Under the pieces are notes generated by a model. It did not search any database. It was not told where the DNA came from and worked only from the letters and a program-made list of their open reading frames with translations. Position numbers and translations under genes: made by a program. DNA of 64,000 nt. It comes from an uncultured Oscillospiraceae bacterium. GTDB taxonomy: Bacteria; Bacillota_A; Clostridia; Oscillospirales; Oscillospiraceae. Positions 41,193 to 49,263 of this stretch are shown here, piece by piece. The stretch spans positions 1-64,000 of the forward strand of contig CANRKN010000002.1 in NCBI GenBank assembly GCA_947631215.1, given 5' to 3'. Position 1 is the stretch's first letter. Each line of letters begins with the position of its first letter.

Positions 41193-43402
41193 AGGTCGTC
41201 GTGGCGGAAAACGCCGGGTTCTGTTTCGGCGTGGCCCGGGCGGTGGAGATGGCGGAAAATGCTGTGTCCAGGGACGGCGGATGCTGGTGCCTGGGGGAGC
41301 TGACCCACAACCGGGATGTGGTGAGGCGGCTGGAGGCCATGGGCCTGAAGACCGCGGAGCGGCCGGAGGACATCCCCGACGGGGCCGCGGTGCTCATCCG
41401 GGCCCACGGGGAGGCCAAGGCGGTTCGGCAGGCTCTGGAGGCCAAGGGCTGCACCATTCTGGATGCCACGTGCCCCAAGGTGGCCCATATCCATAAGATC
41501 GTGGAGAAAGCCGGCAATGTGGGCCGGCAGGTGGTGGTGTTCGGCGAGCCTGCCCATCCCGAGGTCCGGGGCATATGCGGCTGGTGCGAGGGGGCCGTCG
41601 TTGTCCGGGACATGGAGGAGCTCGCGGAACGGTCGCGTCAGGCCGAATGGGCGCAAAACCCGTCGCTGACGGTGGTTTTCCAGACCACTTCCAATCGAAA
41701 AATTAGTGAACAAAGTATTAATTCTCTAAAAAAACTGTATACAAATGCCGAGATATTTGATACAATATGCAATGCTACGAGTATTAGGCAAAATGAGGCC
41801 CGAAAGCTGGCCGCGGCGTGCGACGCCGTGGTAGTGGTGGGCGGCAGACACAGTGCCAATTCCCTGCATCTGGCCCAGATATGCGCCGAGAGCTGCCGCA
41901 AAGTACTGTTCGTGGAAAATGCGGACGAGCTGGATCGGGCGGCCCTGCAAGGGTGCGACATCGTCGCGGTGACCGCCGGCGCCTCTACGCCATCGTGGAT
42001 AATTAAGGAGGTAGTAAACAAAATGAACGAGCCCGAGATCCTGAAAGAAGAGACTGTTGCTGAGGAGACCCCTGTGGCCGAGGCCCCCGTGGAGGAAGCT
42101 CCTGCGGCCGAGACCCCCGCTGTCGAAGAATCCCCCGCCGTGGAGGAGGCGCCTGCCGCTGAGGAGGCTGCCGCCCCCGTGGAGGCCCCTGCCGCCGAGA
42201 ACGGCGAGAAGAGCTTCGACCAGATGCTGGAGGACTCCATCCGCACCATCCATAACGGCGAGACCGTCACCGGCGTCGTGGCCGCTGTCGGCTCCACCGA
42301 GATCACCGTCGACCTGCCCACCAAGCACTCCGGATACATATCCGTATCCGAGTTCACCGACGACGCCCCCGGCGTGGACATCAACGACCTGGTGAAGGTC
42401 GGCGACGAGATCCAGGCCTCCGTGGTACGCGTCAACGACGTGGAGGGCACCGTGCAGCTTTCCAAGCGCCGTCTGGACGCCGCCAAGAACTGGACCGACG
42501 TGGAGGCCGCCTATGAGGACGGCACCGTTCTGGAGGGCAAGGTGTCCGAGGAGAACAAGGGCGGCGTGGTCATCAACATCAAGGGCATCCGGGTGTTCAT
42601 CCCCGCCTCCCAGACCGGCCTTGGCCGGGACGAGCCCATGGCGAACCTGCTGGGCAAGACCGTCCGCTTCCGCATCACCGAGGTCAACCGCGCCCGCAAG
42701 CGCGTGGTGGGCTCCATCCGCAGCGTCACCGCCCGGGAGCGCAAGGAGAAGGCCGAGAAGGTCTGGGCCGAGATCGAAAACGGCAAGGTCTATCACGGCG
42801 TGGTCAAGAGCATGACCAGCTACGGCGCCTTCGTGGACATCGGCGGCGTGGACGGCATGGTCCATGTGTCCGAGATCAGCTGGGAGCGCATCCGCAAGCC
42901 CGAGGACGCCCTGAGCGTGGGCCAGGAAGTGGACGTGCACGTCATCAGCTTCGACCCGGAGAAGAAAAAGATCTCCCTGGGCTACCGCAAGGCGGAGGAC
43001 AACCCCTGGACGAAGTTCACCGGGGCCTACAAGGTGGGCGACGTGGCGACCGTGAAGGTGGTCAAGCTCATGCCCTTCGGCGCCTTCGCCGAGGTCGTGC
43101 CCGGCGTGGACGGCCTGATCCACATCTCTCAGATCGCCAACCGGCGCATCGGCAAGCCCGAAGAGGTCCTGTCCGTGGGCCAGGAGGTGGAGGCGAAGAT
43201 CACCGCTATCGACGAGGAGAAGCAGAAGATCAGCCTCTCCATCCGCGCCCTCATCGAGCCGGAACCGGTCCGTGCCCGCGCCCCCAGAGAGCCGAAGCCC
43301 GAGCCCAAGCCCGAGGATGACGCGCTGGTCTATGAGATCTCCGCCACCGGCGAGGCCACCGGCGTCGCTCCCGAAGAGGACGAGCCCGCTGAGGAAGAAT
43401 AA
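41189..43402 (+). CDS. ispH: Bifunctional IspH / 30S ribosomal protein S1
   Basis: Fusion of 4-hydroxy-3-methylbut-2-enyl diphosphate reductase with S1. Residues 1-275 are IspH, the last step of the MEP isoprenoid pathway: iron-sulfur cysteines C12, C95, C194 and His 40 and 73. From residue 279 an Ala/Glu/Pro-rich linker (about 285-335) leads to four S1 RNA-binding domains. 737 aa in total. Such fusions are known in Clostridia. The TTG start overlaps the cmk TGA. The junction contains a strong internal ribosome site and ATG, so S1 may also be made alone (459 aa). Confidence 0.94.
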   Translation: MKVVVAENAGFCFGVARAVEMAENAVSRDGGCWCLGELTHNRDVVRRLEAMGLKTAERPEDIPDGAAVLIRAHGEAKAVRQALEAKGCTILDATCPKVAHIHKIVEKAGNVGRQVVVFGEPAHPEVRGICGWCEGAVVVRDMEELAERSRQAEWAQNPSLTVVFQTTSNRKISEQSINSLKKLYTNAEIFDTICNATSIRQNEARKLAAACDAVVVVGGRHSANSLHLAQICAESCRKVLFVENADELDRAALQGCDIVAVTAGASTPSWIIKEVVNKMNEPEILKEETVAEETPVAEAPVEEAPAAETPAVEESPAVEEAPAAEEAAAPVEAPAAENGEKSFDQMLEDSIRTIHNGETVTGVVAAVGSTEITVDLPTKHSGYISVSEFTDDAPGVDINDLVKVGDEIQASVVRVNDVEGTVQLSKRRLDAAKNWTDVEAAYEDGTVLEGKVSEENKGGVVINIKGIRVFIPASQTGLGRDEPMANLLGKTVRFRITEVNRARKRVVGSIRSVTARERKEKAEKVWAEIENGKVYHGVVKSMTSYGAFVDIGGVDGMVHVSEISWERIRKPEDALSVGQEVDVHVISFDPEKKKISLGYRKAEDNPWTKFTGAYKVGDVATVKVVKLMPFGAFAEVVPGVDGLIHISQIANRRIGKPEEVLSVGQEVEAKITAIDEEKQKISLSIRALIEPEPVRARAPREPKPEPKPEDDALVYEISATGEATGVAPEEDEPAEEE
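41738..41766 (+). promoter_or_regulatory. Candidate internal promoter within ispH
   Basis: -35 TATACA, 17-bp spacer, TGA-TACAAT extended -10, inside an AT-rich patch of the coding sequence (about 41690-41800). It could drive an mRNA for the S1 part only, starting about 250 nt before the internal S1 start. Confidence 0.4.
42005..42025 (+). promoter_or_regulatory. rpsA: Internal ribosome binding site and start for S1
   Basis: AAGGAGGT at 42005-42012 is followed by an AT-rich spacer and an in-frame ATG at 42023. This is a full-strength Shine-Dalgarno inside a coding sequence, exactly at the IspH/S1 junction. It would give free S1 in addition to the fusion. Confidence 0.65.
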
Positions 43403-43416
43403 AATACAGGATCAAA

Positions 43417-43447
43417 ACGAGCGGTCAGCTTTGACCGCTCGTTTTTT
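43417..43447 (+). terminator. Terminator of the cmk-ispH-S1 operon
   Basis: ACGAGCGGTCA-GCTT-TGACCGCTCGT with a run of six Ts; 15 nt after the stop. Confidence 0.92.
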
Positions 43448-43499
43448 ATGCCCATTTTACCGATTACGCCGCGAAAACGACCACCTGCGCCAAAAAAGA

Positions 43500-43528
43500 T
43501 TGCAATTGTCATAATATTTGTATATTAT
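43500..43528 (+). promoter_or_regulatory. Promoter of the SLH surface protein gene
   Basis: -35 TTGCAA, 17-bp spacer, -10 TATTAT in an AT-rich stretch after the terminator; AAAGGAGG precedes the start. Confidence 0.65.
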
Positions 43529-43581
43529 GTTTATAAAGGTTACGAAAAAGAAACAGATTCTTTCAAAGGAGGTTTCCCGGT

Positions 43582-43899
43582 ATGGGCAGGAAGTGGATGT
43601 ACGGGCTGCTGGCCGCGGCCATGGTGCTGTGCCTGGGCATGCCCGCCTTTGCCGCGGAGGGGCAGGAGGCGCCCCCGGCGGCGGAGCCGGTGGAGACTGT
43701 CCAGGAGGCGGCGCCTGTACCAGAGAACGCTCCGGCGGAAGATATGTCCGCTGAGGAAAACCCGGCGGAGACTGTCCCGGAAGAGGCCGGCCCGGCGGAG
43801 GAAACCGCGCCCCCGGAGGAAACGGAGGACTCTCCCGAGGCCGCGGCGGCGGCCCAGGCCGTGACGGTAAGCATCACCGGCGAAGTGGACAGTTTCTAA
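43582..43899 (+). CDS. SLH surface protein, N-terminal fragment (stopped by in-frame TAA)
   Basis: A signal peptide (residues 1-25, ending at AFA|AEG) is followed by a long Pro/Glu/Ala-rich low-complexity linker and the start of a beta domain (VTVSITGEVDSF). A TAA stops the frame at 43897. The same frame continues after it (KLGYFGTDGSHNIV...) without a frameshift into the SLH-bearing part. Perfect AAAGGAGG at the start. It is therefore the first piece of a gene broken by a single nonsense codon, or one read through. 105 aa. Confidence 0.75.
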   Translation: MGRKWMYGLLAAAMVLCLGMPAFAAEGQEAPPAAEPVETVQEAAPVPENAPAEDMSAEENPAETVPEEAGPAEETAPPEETEDSPEAAAAAQAVTVSITGEVDSF

Positions 43900-43965
43900 A
43901 AACTCGGCTATTTCGGCACGGATGGGAGCCACAATATCGTCAGCGGAAATACCGTCCCCGCGGGC

Positions 43966-45081
43966 GTGACGGCACTGGTATATGTCTCGCCGCAGTATTC
44001 TGTCTCGGTAGAAAACGGAACGATCACCGGCGACCGATATGACTACGGGGCCAACCTGAAGCGGGTATATATACCGGAACTGGAAGAAACGGACGGTCCT
44101 TTTCTGAATGCTGACGGCCTTAACATCTATTCCCGTGTCTTTGAGATCGCCGCGCCGGAATCCGGGACTATGACAGTCCATATCACGCCGTCCGATGATC
44201 CCCTGCCGGAGCTGATCCCTATTACGTTTTACAACCAGAATGAAGAGACCTATGGCGGCGTGGATGAGGCGAACGATTATTGGGTCCAGACTGCCCCGGA
44301 TGGGACGCGGCAGCAGGTGATAGCTACCAGCTCAACGCTTAAAATCTTAATAAAGAATGGTTACGAACTTCAGGTGTTGGAGGGCGGGCAGATCCTGGAA
44401 GTCGGCGCTCCTACCATGCAGGAATGGCATTCGGACTGCATGATGGTCACCGTCCGAGCGGACCTTGGCGCGAAAAAGCTCGTGATGGCCGTGGTGAAAA
44501 AAGGCGAGACTTTCACTGCGCCGGTCGAGGAAGAGCCACAGGATGAGCCGGGGACAGGCGGCACGTTCACAGATGTGGCCGAGGACGCCTGGTACGCGGA
44601 CACGGTGCTGAGCGCCTATGAAAAGGGTATCGTCAAAGGCGTCGCGGACACGACCTTTGCCCCCAACGGGACCACCACACGGGGCCAGACCGTGACCATG
44701 CTCTATCGGGCCATGGGTTCCCCCGGCGGGGCCAATGTGTTCTCTGATACCAGCGGCGAGGTCGGTTCCGCGGCAGGCTGGGCGGCCTCCGCAGGGGTCA
44801 CCACCGGCGTCACCGACACGACCTTCGCGCCGGGCAACGCTATCACCCGTGAGCAGCTGGTCACCATGCTGTACCGCCTGGCGGGCAGCCCGGCGGCCTC
44901 CGCCGCGTCCCTTGGGTCCTACACGGACGGCGGCGAGGTCCAGAGCTACGCCAAGGACGCTGTGGCCTGGGCCATCAGCAACGGCCTCCTCACCGGCTAC
45001 GGTGACGGCACGATCCGTCCCGCTGGCGTGGCTACCCGCGCCGAGGTCTGCGCCCTCATTATGCGCTATCTGGGCATGTGA
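43966..45081 (+). pseudogene. SLH surface protein, C-terminal fragment with three SLH domains
   Basis: Second piece of the interrupted gene; the open frame in fact begins right after the stop at 43900. A beta-rich region (about 200 residues) precedes three S-layer homology repeats: FTDVAEDAWYADTVLSAYEKG..., VFSDTSGEVGSAAGWAASAG..., and SYTDGGEVQSYAKDAVAWAIS.... These bind cell-wall polymers and anchor proteins to the envelope. The GTG at 43966 has no good ribosome site, and without the signal peptide the fragment could not be exported. Codon usage is normal and no further mutations are seen, so the break looks recent. Confidence 0.75.
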
Positions 45082-45091
45082 ACAAAAGAAT

Positions 45092-45130
45092 AAGCGCCGC
45101 CTGAAGAGCGATTCTTCAGGCGGCGCTTTT
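45092..45130. terminator. Bidirectional terminator between the SLH gene and recG
   Basis: A 16-bp stem (AAGCGCCGCCTGAAG / CTTCAGGCGGCGCTT core) with a GCGAT loop and short T/A runs on both sides. It lies between two converging stop codons. Confidence 0.85.
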
Positions 45131-45137
45131 GTCGTGT

Positions 45138-47195
45138 TCAGTTGAACGTATCCCCGTGTATCTCGAAGAGCTTGTCGATCCGCTCCCGGAGGGGGCGGTG
45201 CTGGGGAAGGGAGAGCTCCGGGTCGGCGGCCAGGATGGCGTTGGCCTCGGTCTGGGCGTCTTTGAGTACCCGCATGTCAGCGGAGAGGTCCGCCACGTGC
45301 ATCTCCGGAAGGCCGTGCTGCCTCGAGCCGAAGAAGTCGCCGGGACCTCTGAGGCGCAGGTCCTCCTCGGATATCCTGAAGCCGTCGCTCGTCTTCGTCA
45401 TGATCTTGAGCCGGGCCTTGGCCTCGGGGCTGTCGGCGTCGGAGAAGAGGACGCAGTAGCTCTTGTGGCTGCCCCGGCCCACCCGGCCCCGGAGCTGGTG
45501 GAGCTGGCTCAGGCCGAAGCGGTCGGCGTTCTCCACGATCATCAGCGCCGCGTTAGGCACGTCCACGCCTACCTCGATGACTGTGGTGGACACGAGAATA
45601 TCATATTCGCCCGCGGCGAAGGCCGCCATTACAGCGTCCTTGTCCCGGCCCTTCATCTTTCCGTGGACACATGCTACCCGAAGGTCGGGGAAAATGTCCG
45701 TTTGCAGGGTCCTGGCCCAGCTCTCGGCGCTCTTCACGTTGGGGGGCAGCTCCTCGTTCTCCTCCACCATGGGGCAGACGAGAAACACCTGCCGGCCCTC
45801 GCCCACCAGCCGGCGCACGAACCGCCATATACGCGCTCTCATATCCTCTCCCACGGCAAAGGTGTCCACCTTCTGCCGCCCGGGGGGCAGCTCGTCCAGC
45901 ACGGAGATGTCCAGATCTCCATAGATGATGAGGGCCAATGTCCGGGGGATGGGAGTGGCGGACATGACCAGCACATGGGGACGGGCTCCCTTGCCGGCCA
46001 GGGCGCTGCGCTGCTCCACACCGAAGCGGTGCTGCTCGTCGGTGATGACGAGGCCAAGGTCCCGGAAGGCCACCCCGGCGCTGATGAGGGCGTGGGTGCC
46101 CACGGCGGCCTGGGCCAGACCCGCCTGCAATAACTCGTTCACGTTCCGCTTTTCCGACGCCTTCATAGAGCCGGTGAGCCGCGCCACATGCACGCCCAAG
46201 GGCTCCAGAAGCTCTGTCAGGGTCTTGTAGTGCTGGGAGGCCAGTATCTCCGTGGGGGCCATGAAGGCGGACTGGAGGCCGTTTTGGGCGGCCTGCCAGA
46301 TGAGCGCCGCGGCCACCAGGGTCTTGCCGCTGCCCACGTCGCCCTGCAAAAGCCGGCTCATGGGCACGCCGGAGGCCATGTCGGAAAGGGCCTCATCCAC
46401 CGCCCGGCGCTGGGCAACCGTGGGGGCGAAGGGGAGGGCGGCCCAGAAGGGGTCCATGGGATATAGTTTGAGCTTTCGCCCCGGCTCCACCGTCCGCTCC
46501 CGGCGCATGGTGCCCAATGCCGCCGCCAGCACGAACAGCTCCTCGAACACCAGCCGCCGCCGGGCCTGGTCCAGGGCCTGGTCGTCCCGGGGGAAGTGAA
46601 TGTTGGCGTAGGCGTAGGGCGCCTGGGCCAGGTGCAGCCGCGCTGTCAGGGCGGGGGGCAGCACATCCGGCGCCTGGTCGCCGTACTGGTCCAGGACCTG
46701 GGAGATGAGCCCCATGAGGAACTTTTGCGTGACGCCGGTCTTCAGCCGGTAGATGGGCAGGATGCGGCCCGTCACCGTGCCCTGGCGGTCAGAGCGCTCA
46801 AAGACGGGGTTCGCCATGGTCCGGTAGCGGCCGAAGCTGTCCGCCCGGCCGTAGAAAATATACTCGTCGCCGGGGCGGAACTGGTCTTTCAGGTAGTTTT
46901 GATTAAAATAGGTGATGTCCAGTTCGCCGGTGTCGTCCACGGCTTTGAGCTTCAATAGCTCCATGCCCCGGCGGGCCCGCACGGCTTTTGGCCAGTCGGA
47001 TACCATGGCCTTCACGCACGCGGGCCGGTCCAGGGGCGCGTCGGCGATGGCATAGAACTGCCGCCTGTCCTCATAGGCCCGGGGGAAGTAGCCCAGGAGA
47101 TCTCCCACAGTCCGAAGGCCCAGCTTTTCCAGGGCCTTGGCGCGGGTATCGCCCACGCCCTTCAGTGTTCGGATGTCTCTCGTCAAGTCGTCCAT
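45138..47195 (-). CDS. recG: ATP-dependent DNA helicase RecG
   Basis: Branch-migrating helicase for stalled forks and Holliday junctions. N-terminal wedge/OB domain, then superfamily 2 helicase motifs: Walker A GDVGSGKT, Walker B-type ITDEQHRFG, SATPIPRTLA, and the QLRGRVGRG motif VI. 685 aa is full length. The N-terminus (TLKGVGDTRAKALEKLGLRTVGDLL) aligns with family starts. The ATG at 47195 has no Shine-Dalgarno and lies only 6 nt after a -10 box. Confidence 0.95.
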   Translation of the reverse strand: MDDLTRDIRTLKGVGDTRAKALEKLGLRTVGDLLGYFPRAYEDRRQFYAIADAPLDRPACVKAMVSDWPKAVRARRGMELLKLKAVDDTGELDITYFNQNYLKDQFRPGDEYIFYGRADSFGRYRTMANPVFERSDRQGTVTGRILPIYRLKTGVTQKFLMGLISQVLDQYGDQAPDVLPPALTARLHLAQAPYAYANIHFPRDDQALDQARRRLVFEELFVLAAALGTMRRERTVEPGRKLKLYPMDPFWAALPFAPTVAQRRAVDEALSDMASGVPMSRLLQGDVGSGKTLVAAALIWQAAQNGLQSAFMAPTEILASQHYKTLTELLEPLGVHVARLTGSMKASEKRNVNELLQAGLAQAAVGTHALISAGVAFRDLGLVITDEQHRFGVEQRSALAGKGARPHVLVMSATPIPRTLALIIYGDLDISVLDELPPGRQKVDTFAVGEDMRARIWRFVRRLVGEGRQVFLVCPMVEENEELPPNVKSAESWARTLQTDIFPDLRVACVHGKMKGRDKDAVMAAFAAGEYDILVSTTVIEVGVDVPNAALMIVENADRFGLSQLHQLRGRVGRGSHKSYCVLFSDADSPEAKARLKIMTKTSDGFRISEEDLRLRGPGDFFGSRQHGLPEMHVADLSADMRVLKDAQTEANAILAADPELSLPQHRPLRERIDKLFEIHGDTFN

Positions 47196-47201
47196 GGAAA
47201 A

Positions 47202-47230
47202 ATAATACCACGTTTTTCGCAGAAAGACAA
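47202..47230 (-). promoter_or_regulatory. Promoter of recG giving a leaderless mRNA
   Basis: Minus strand -35 TTGTCT, 17-bp spacer, TGG-TATTAT extended -10. The start codon lies 6 nt after the -10, so transcription should begin at or next to the A of the ATG. Confidence 0.6.
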
Positions 47231-47242
47231 TCGCCGTCCTGC

Positions 47243-47271
47243 TTGCGCAGGCGGGACAGGTGTGGTAAAAT
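47243..47271 (+). promoter_or_regulatory. Promoter of pepF
   Basis: -35 TTGCGC, 17-bp spacer, TGG-TAAAAT extended -10. It is back to back with the recG promoter, only 12 bp apart. Confidence 0.6.
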
Positions 47272-47314
47272 CCTTTTGCATGCGCCGCATGGCCAGCGGC
47301 AAAGGAGGAGCATC

Positions 47315-49021
47315 ATGATAAAGTTTTCGAATATGCCCTATGAGCGCCCGGATGTGGAGGAGCTCAAAAAGGAGCTGGCGGCCCTGACGGCGCGGCTGAA
47401 GGAGGCCCAGAGCTATGCCGAGGCCCGGGCCGTGTTCATGGACGAGGAAACGCTCATGAAGCACGTGGACACCCTGGGCACACTGGTGAGCGTTCGCCAC
47501 ACCATCGATACCCGGGACGAATTTTACGACGCCGAGGAGAAGTTCTGGAACGGCGCCCTGCCGGAGCTGCAGGAGTACGCCCAGGGCTGGACGGCGGCCA
47601 TGCTGGAAAGCCCGTTCCGGCCGGATTTTGAGAAGGAGTTCGGAACCCTGTGGAGTCTGAACGCGGAGATAGAGCTAAAGACCTTCTCTCCGGAGATCAT
47701 CCCGGAGCTGCAGAAGGAGAACGACCTCACCCAGGCCTACGAGAAGCTGCTGGCCTCGGCGCAGATACCCTTCGAGGGCGGGACCTACACCCTGAGCCAG
47801 CTCACGCCCTTCAAGACCGACCCGGACGATAATCGCCGTCTGGCCGCCTGGAAGGCGGAGGGGGAGTGGTATAAGGCCCATCAGGGCGAGATGGACGACA
47901 TATACGACCAGCTCGTGCACCTGCGGGACGCCATGGGCAAAAAGCTGGGCTATGAGGGCTACACCACCCTGGGCTATTACCGCATGGGCCGCAACTGCTA
48001 CGGGAAAGAGGGCGTGGAGAGGTTCCGGGCCGCGGTGGCGAAGTACGTGGTGCCCGTGGCGGACAGCATTTATAAGGCCCAGGCGGCGCGGCTGGGGAAG
48101 GAATACCCCCTCAGCTACGCCGACGCGGCGCTTCAGTTCCGCTCCGGCAACCCCCGGCCCAGGGGAACGGCGGACGATATCCTGGCCCAGGGGAAGAAGT
48201 TTTACGACGAGCTGAGCCCCGAGACCAGCGAATTTTTCCGCACCATGCTGGAGGGGGAGCTGTTGGACGTGCTCTCCACGGAGGGGAAGGCCTCTGGCGG
48301 CTACTGCACGTCTCTGGCCGATTACGGCGTGTCCTTTATCTTTGCCAACTTCAACGGCACCCAGCACGACGTGGAGGTGGTGACCCACGAGGCGGGCCAC
48401 GCCTTCGCCGCCTGGATGAACCGGGACCGTATCCCCGCCAGCTACATCTGGCCGGGCATGGAGGCCTGCGAGGTCCACTCCATGAGCATGGAATTCATGG
48501 CCTGGCCCTGGGAGGAGGGCTTCTTCGGCGAGGACGCGAAGAAATTCCGCTACAGCCACCTGGCCGGGGCGCTGACCTTTATCCCCTATGGTACGCTGGT
48601 GGACCACTTCCAGCATGAGGTCTACGCCCGCCCGGACATGACCCCGGCGGAGCGGCACGCCTGCTGGAAGAAGCTCCAAGGGATGTACATGCCCTGGCTG
48701 CGGCTGGATGGGGACATCCCCTTTTACAGCGAGGGCGAGGCATGGCAGCGCCAGCACCACATCTATTCCAGCCCCTTTTACTATATCGACTACTGCCTGG
48801 CCCAGACGGCGGCCCTGCAGTTCTGGGCGTTGGGCCAGGAAAGCAGGGAGGAGGCCTGGGCGAAATACATGGCCTACACCCGCCAGGGCGGCAGCCGGAC
48901 GTTCACGGAGCTTCTTGAAAACGCGGGACTGGAAAGTCCCTTCGAGGAGAAATGCCTGCGGAAAGTCTGCCAAACGGCCCGGGCCTGGCTGGACGGCTGC
49001 GACATGGCAGGTATCGCCTGA
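47315..49021 (+). CDS. pepF: M3 family oligoendopeptidase (PepF-like)
   Basis: Cytoplasmic zinc oligopeptidase that degrades short peptides. The metal motif is H358-E-A-G-H362 in VTHEAGHAFAAW, with the third ligand Glu in GMEACEVHSMSMEF. 568 aa, a usual length for the clostridial type. AAAGGAGGAG precedes the ATG. It is next to the peptide transporter operon, which fits processing of imported peptides. Confidence 0.93.
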   Translation: MIKFSNMPYERPDVEELKKELAALTARLKEAQSYAEARAVFMDEETLMKHVDTLGTLVSVRHTIDTRDEFYDAEEKFWNGALPELQEYAQGWTAAMLESPFRPDFEKEFGTLWSLNAEIELKTFSPEIIPELQKENDLTQAYEKLLASAQIPFEGGTYTLSQLTPFKTDPDDNRRLAAWKAEGEWYKAHQGEMDDIYDQLVHLRDAMGKKLGYEGYTTLGYYRMGRNCYGKEGVERFRAAVAKYVVPVADSIYKAQAARLGKEYPLSYADAALQFRSGNPRPRGTADDILAQGKKFYDELSPETSEFFRTMLEGELLDVLSTEGKASGGYCTSLADYGVSFIFANFNGTQHDVEVVTHEAGHAFAAWMNRDRIPASYIWPGMEACEVHSMSMEFMAWPWEEGFFGEDAKKFRYSHLAGALTFIPYGTLVDHFQHEVYARPDMTPAERHACWKKLQGMYMPWLRLDGDIPFYSEGEAWQRQHHIYSSPFYYIDYCLAQTAALQFWALGQESREEAWAKYMAYTRQGGSRTFTELLENAGLESPFEEKCLRKVCQTARAWLDGCDMAGIA

Positions 49022-49046
49022 AATGGGCAAATATAGCGTCAAAGAC

Positions 49047-49075
49047 TTGACATTAGCCTTTTATCGTAATAAAAT
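49047..49075 (+). promoter_or_regulatory. Promoter of the peptide transporter operon
   Basis: -35 TTGACA (consensus), 17-bp spacer, -10 TAAAAT. It lies 26 nt after pepF and gives a 5' UTR of about 180 nt. A second TATAAT lies at about 49085. Confidence 0.75.
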
Positions 49076-49143
49076 CAATATATCTGTATAATTTTTATAT
49101 CTGTCCTACCGTGGATAAATGTCCGCCGGATATGGACGAGCCA

Positions 49144-49224
49144 GGGGGCATGCCCCCTTCCATTTGCATCAGAAGATGCAAATGATGAGCATTCGTGAAC
49201 GACGGGGCGGGCGCGCCCCTGTTC
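49144..49224 (+). promoter_or_regulatory. Three consecutive hairpins in the oppA leader
   Basis: GGGGGC-AT-GCCCCC (49144-49157), CATTTGCATC-AGAA-GATGCAAATG (49161-49184, perfect 10 bp), and GGGGCG...CGCCCC just after 49200. None is followed by a T-run. Together with the AAGGAGG near the start they form a compact structured 5' UTR. Not a riboswitch class that I recognise. Confidence 0.55.
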
Positions 49225-49263
49225 ATAAAGACGTGTATTGTGTGACGAAGGAGGTCAACAATT

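Noticed and set aside
43891..43905. Programmed recoding (selenocysteine or frameshift) at the SLH stop
   Set aside because: The stop is TAA, not TGA, no selenocysteine-type hairpin follows, and the frame does not change. Nonsense mutation or simple readthrough is the plainer reading.
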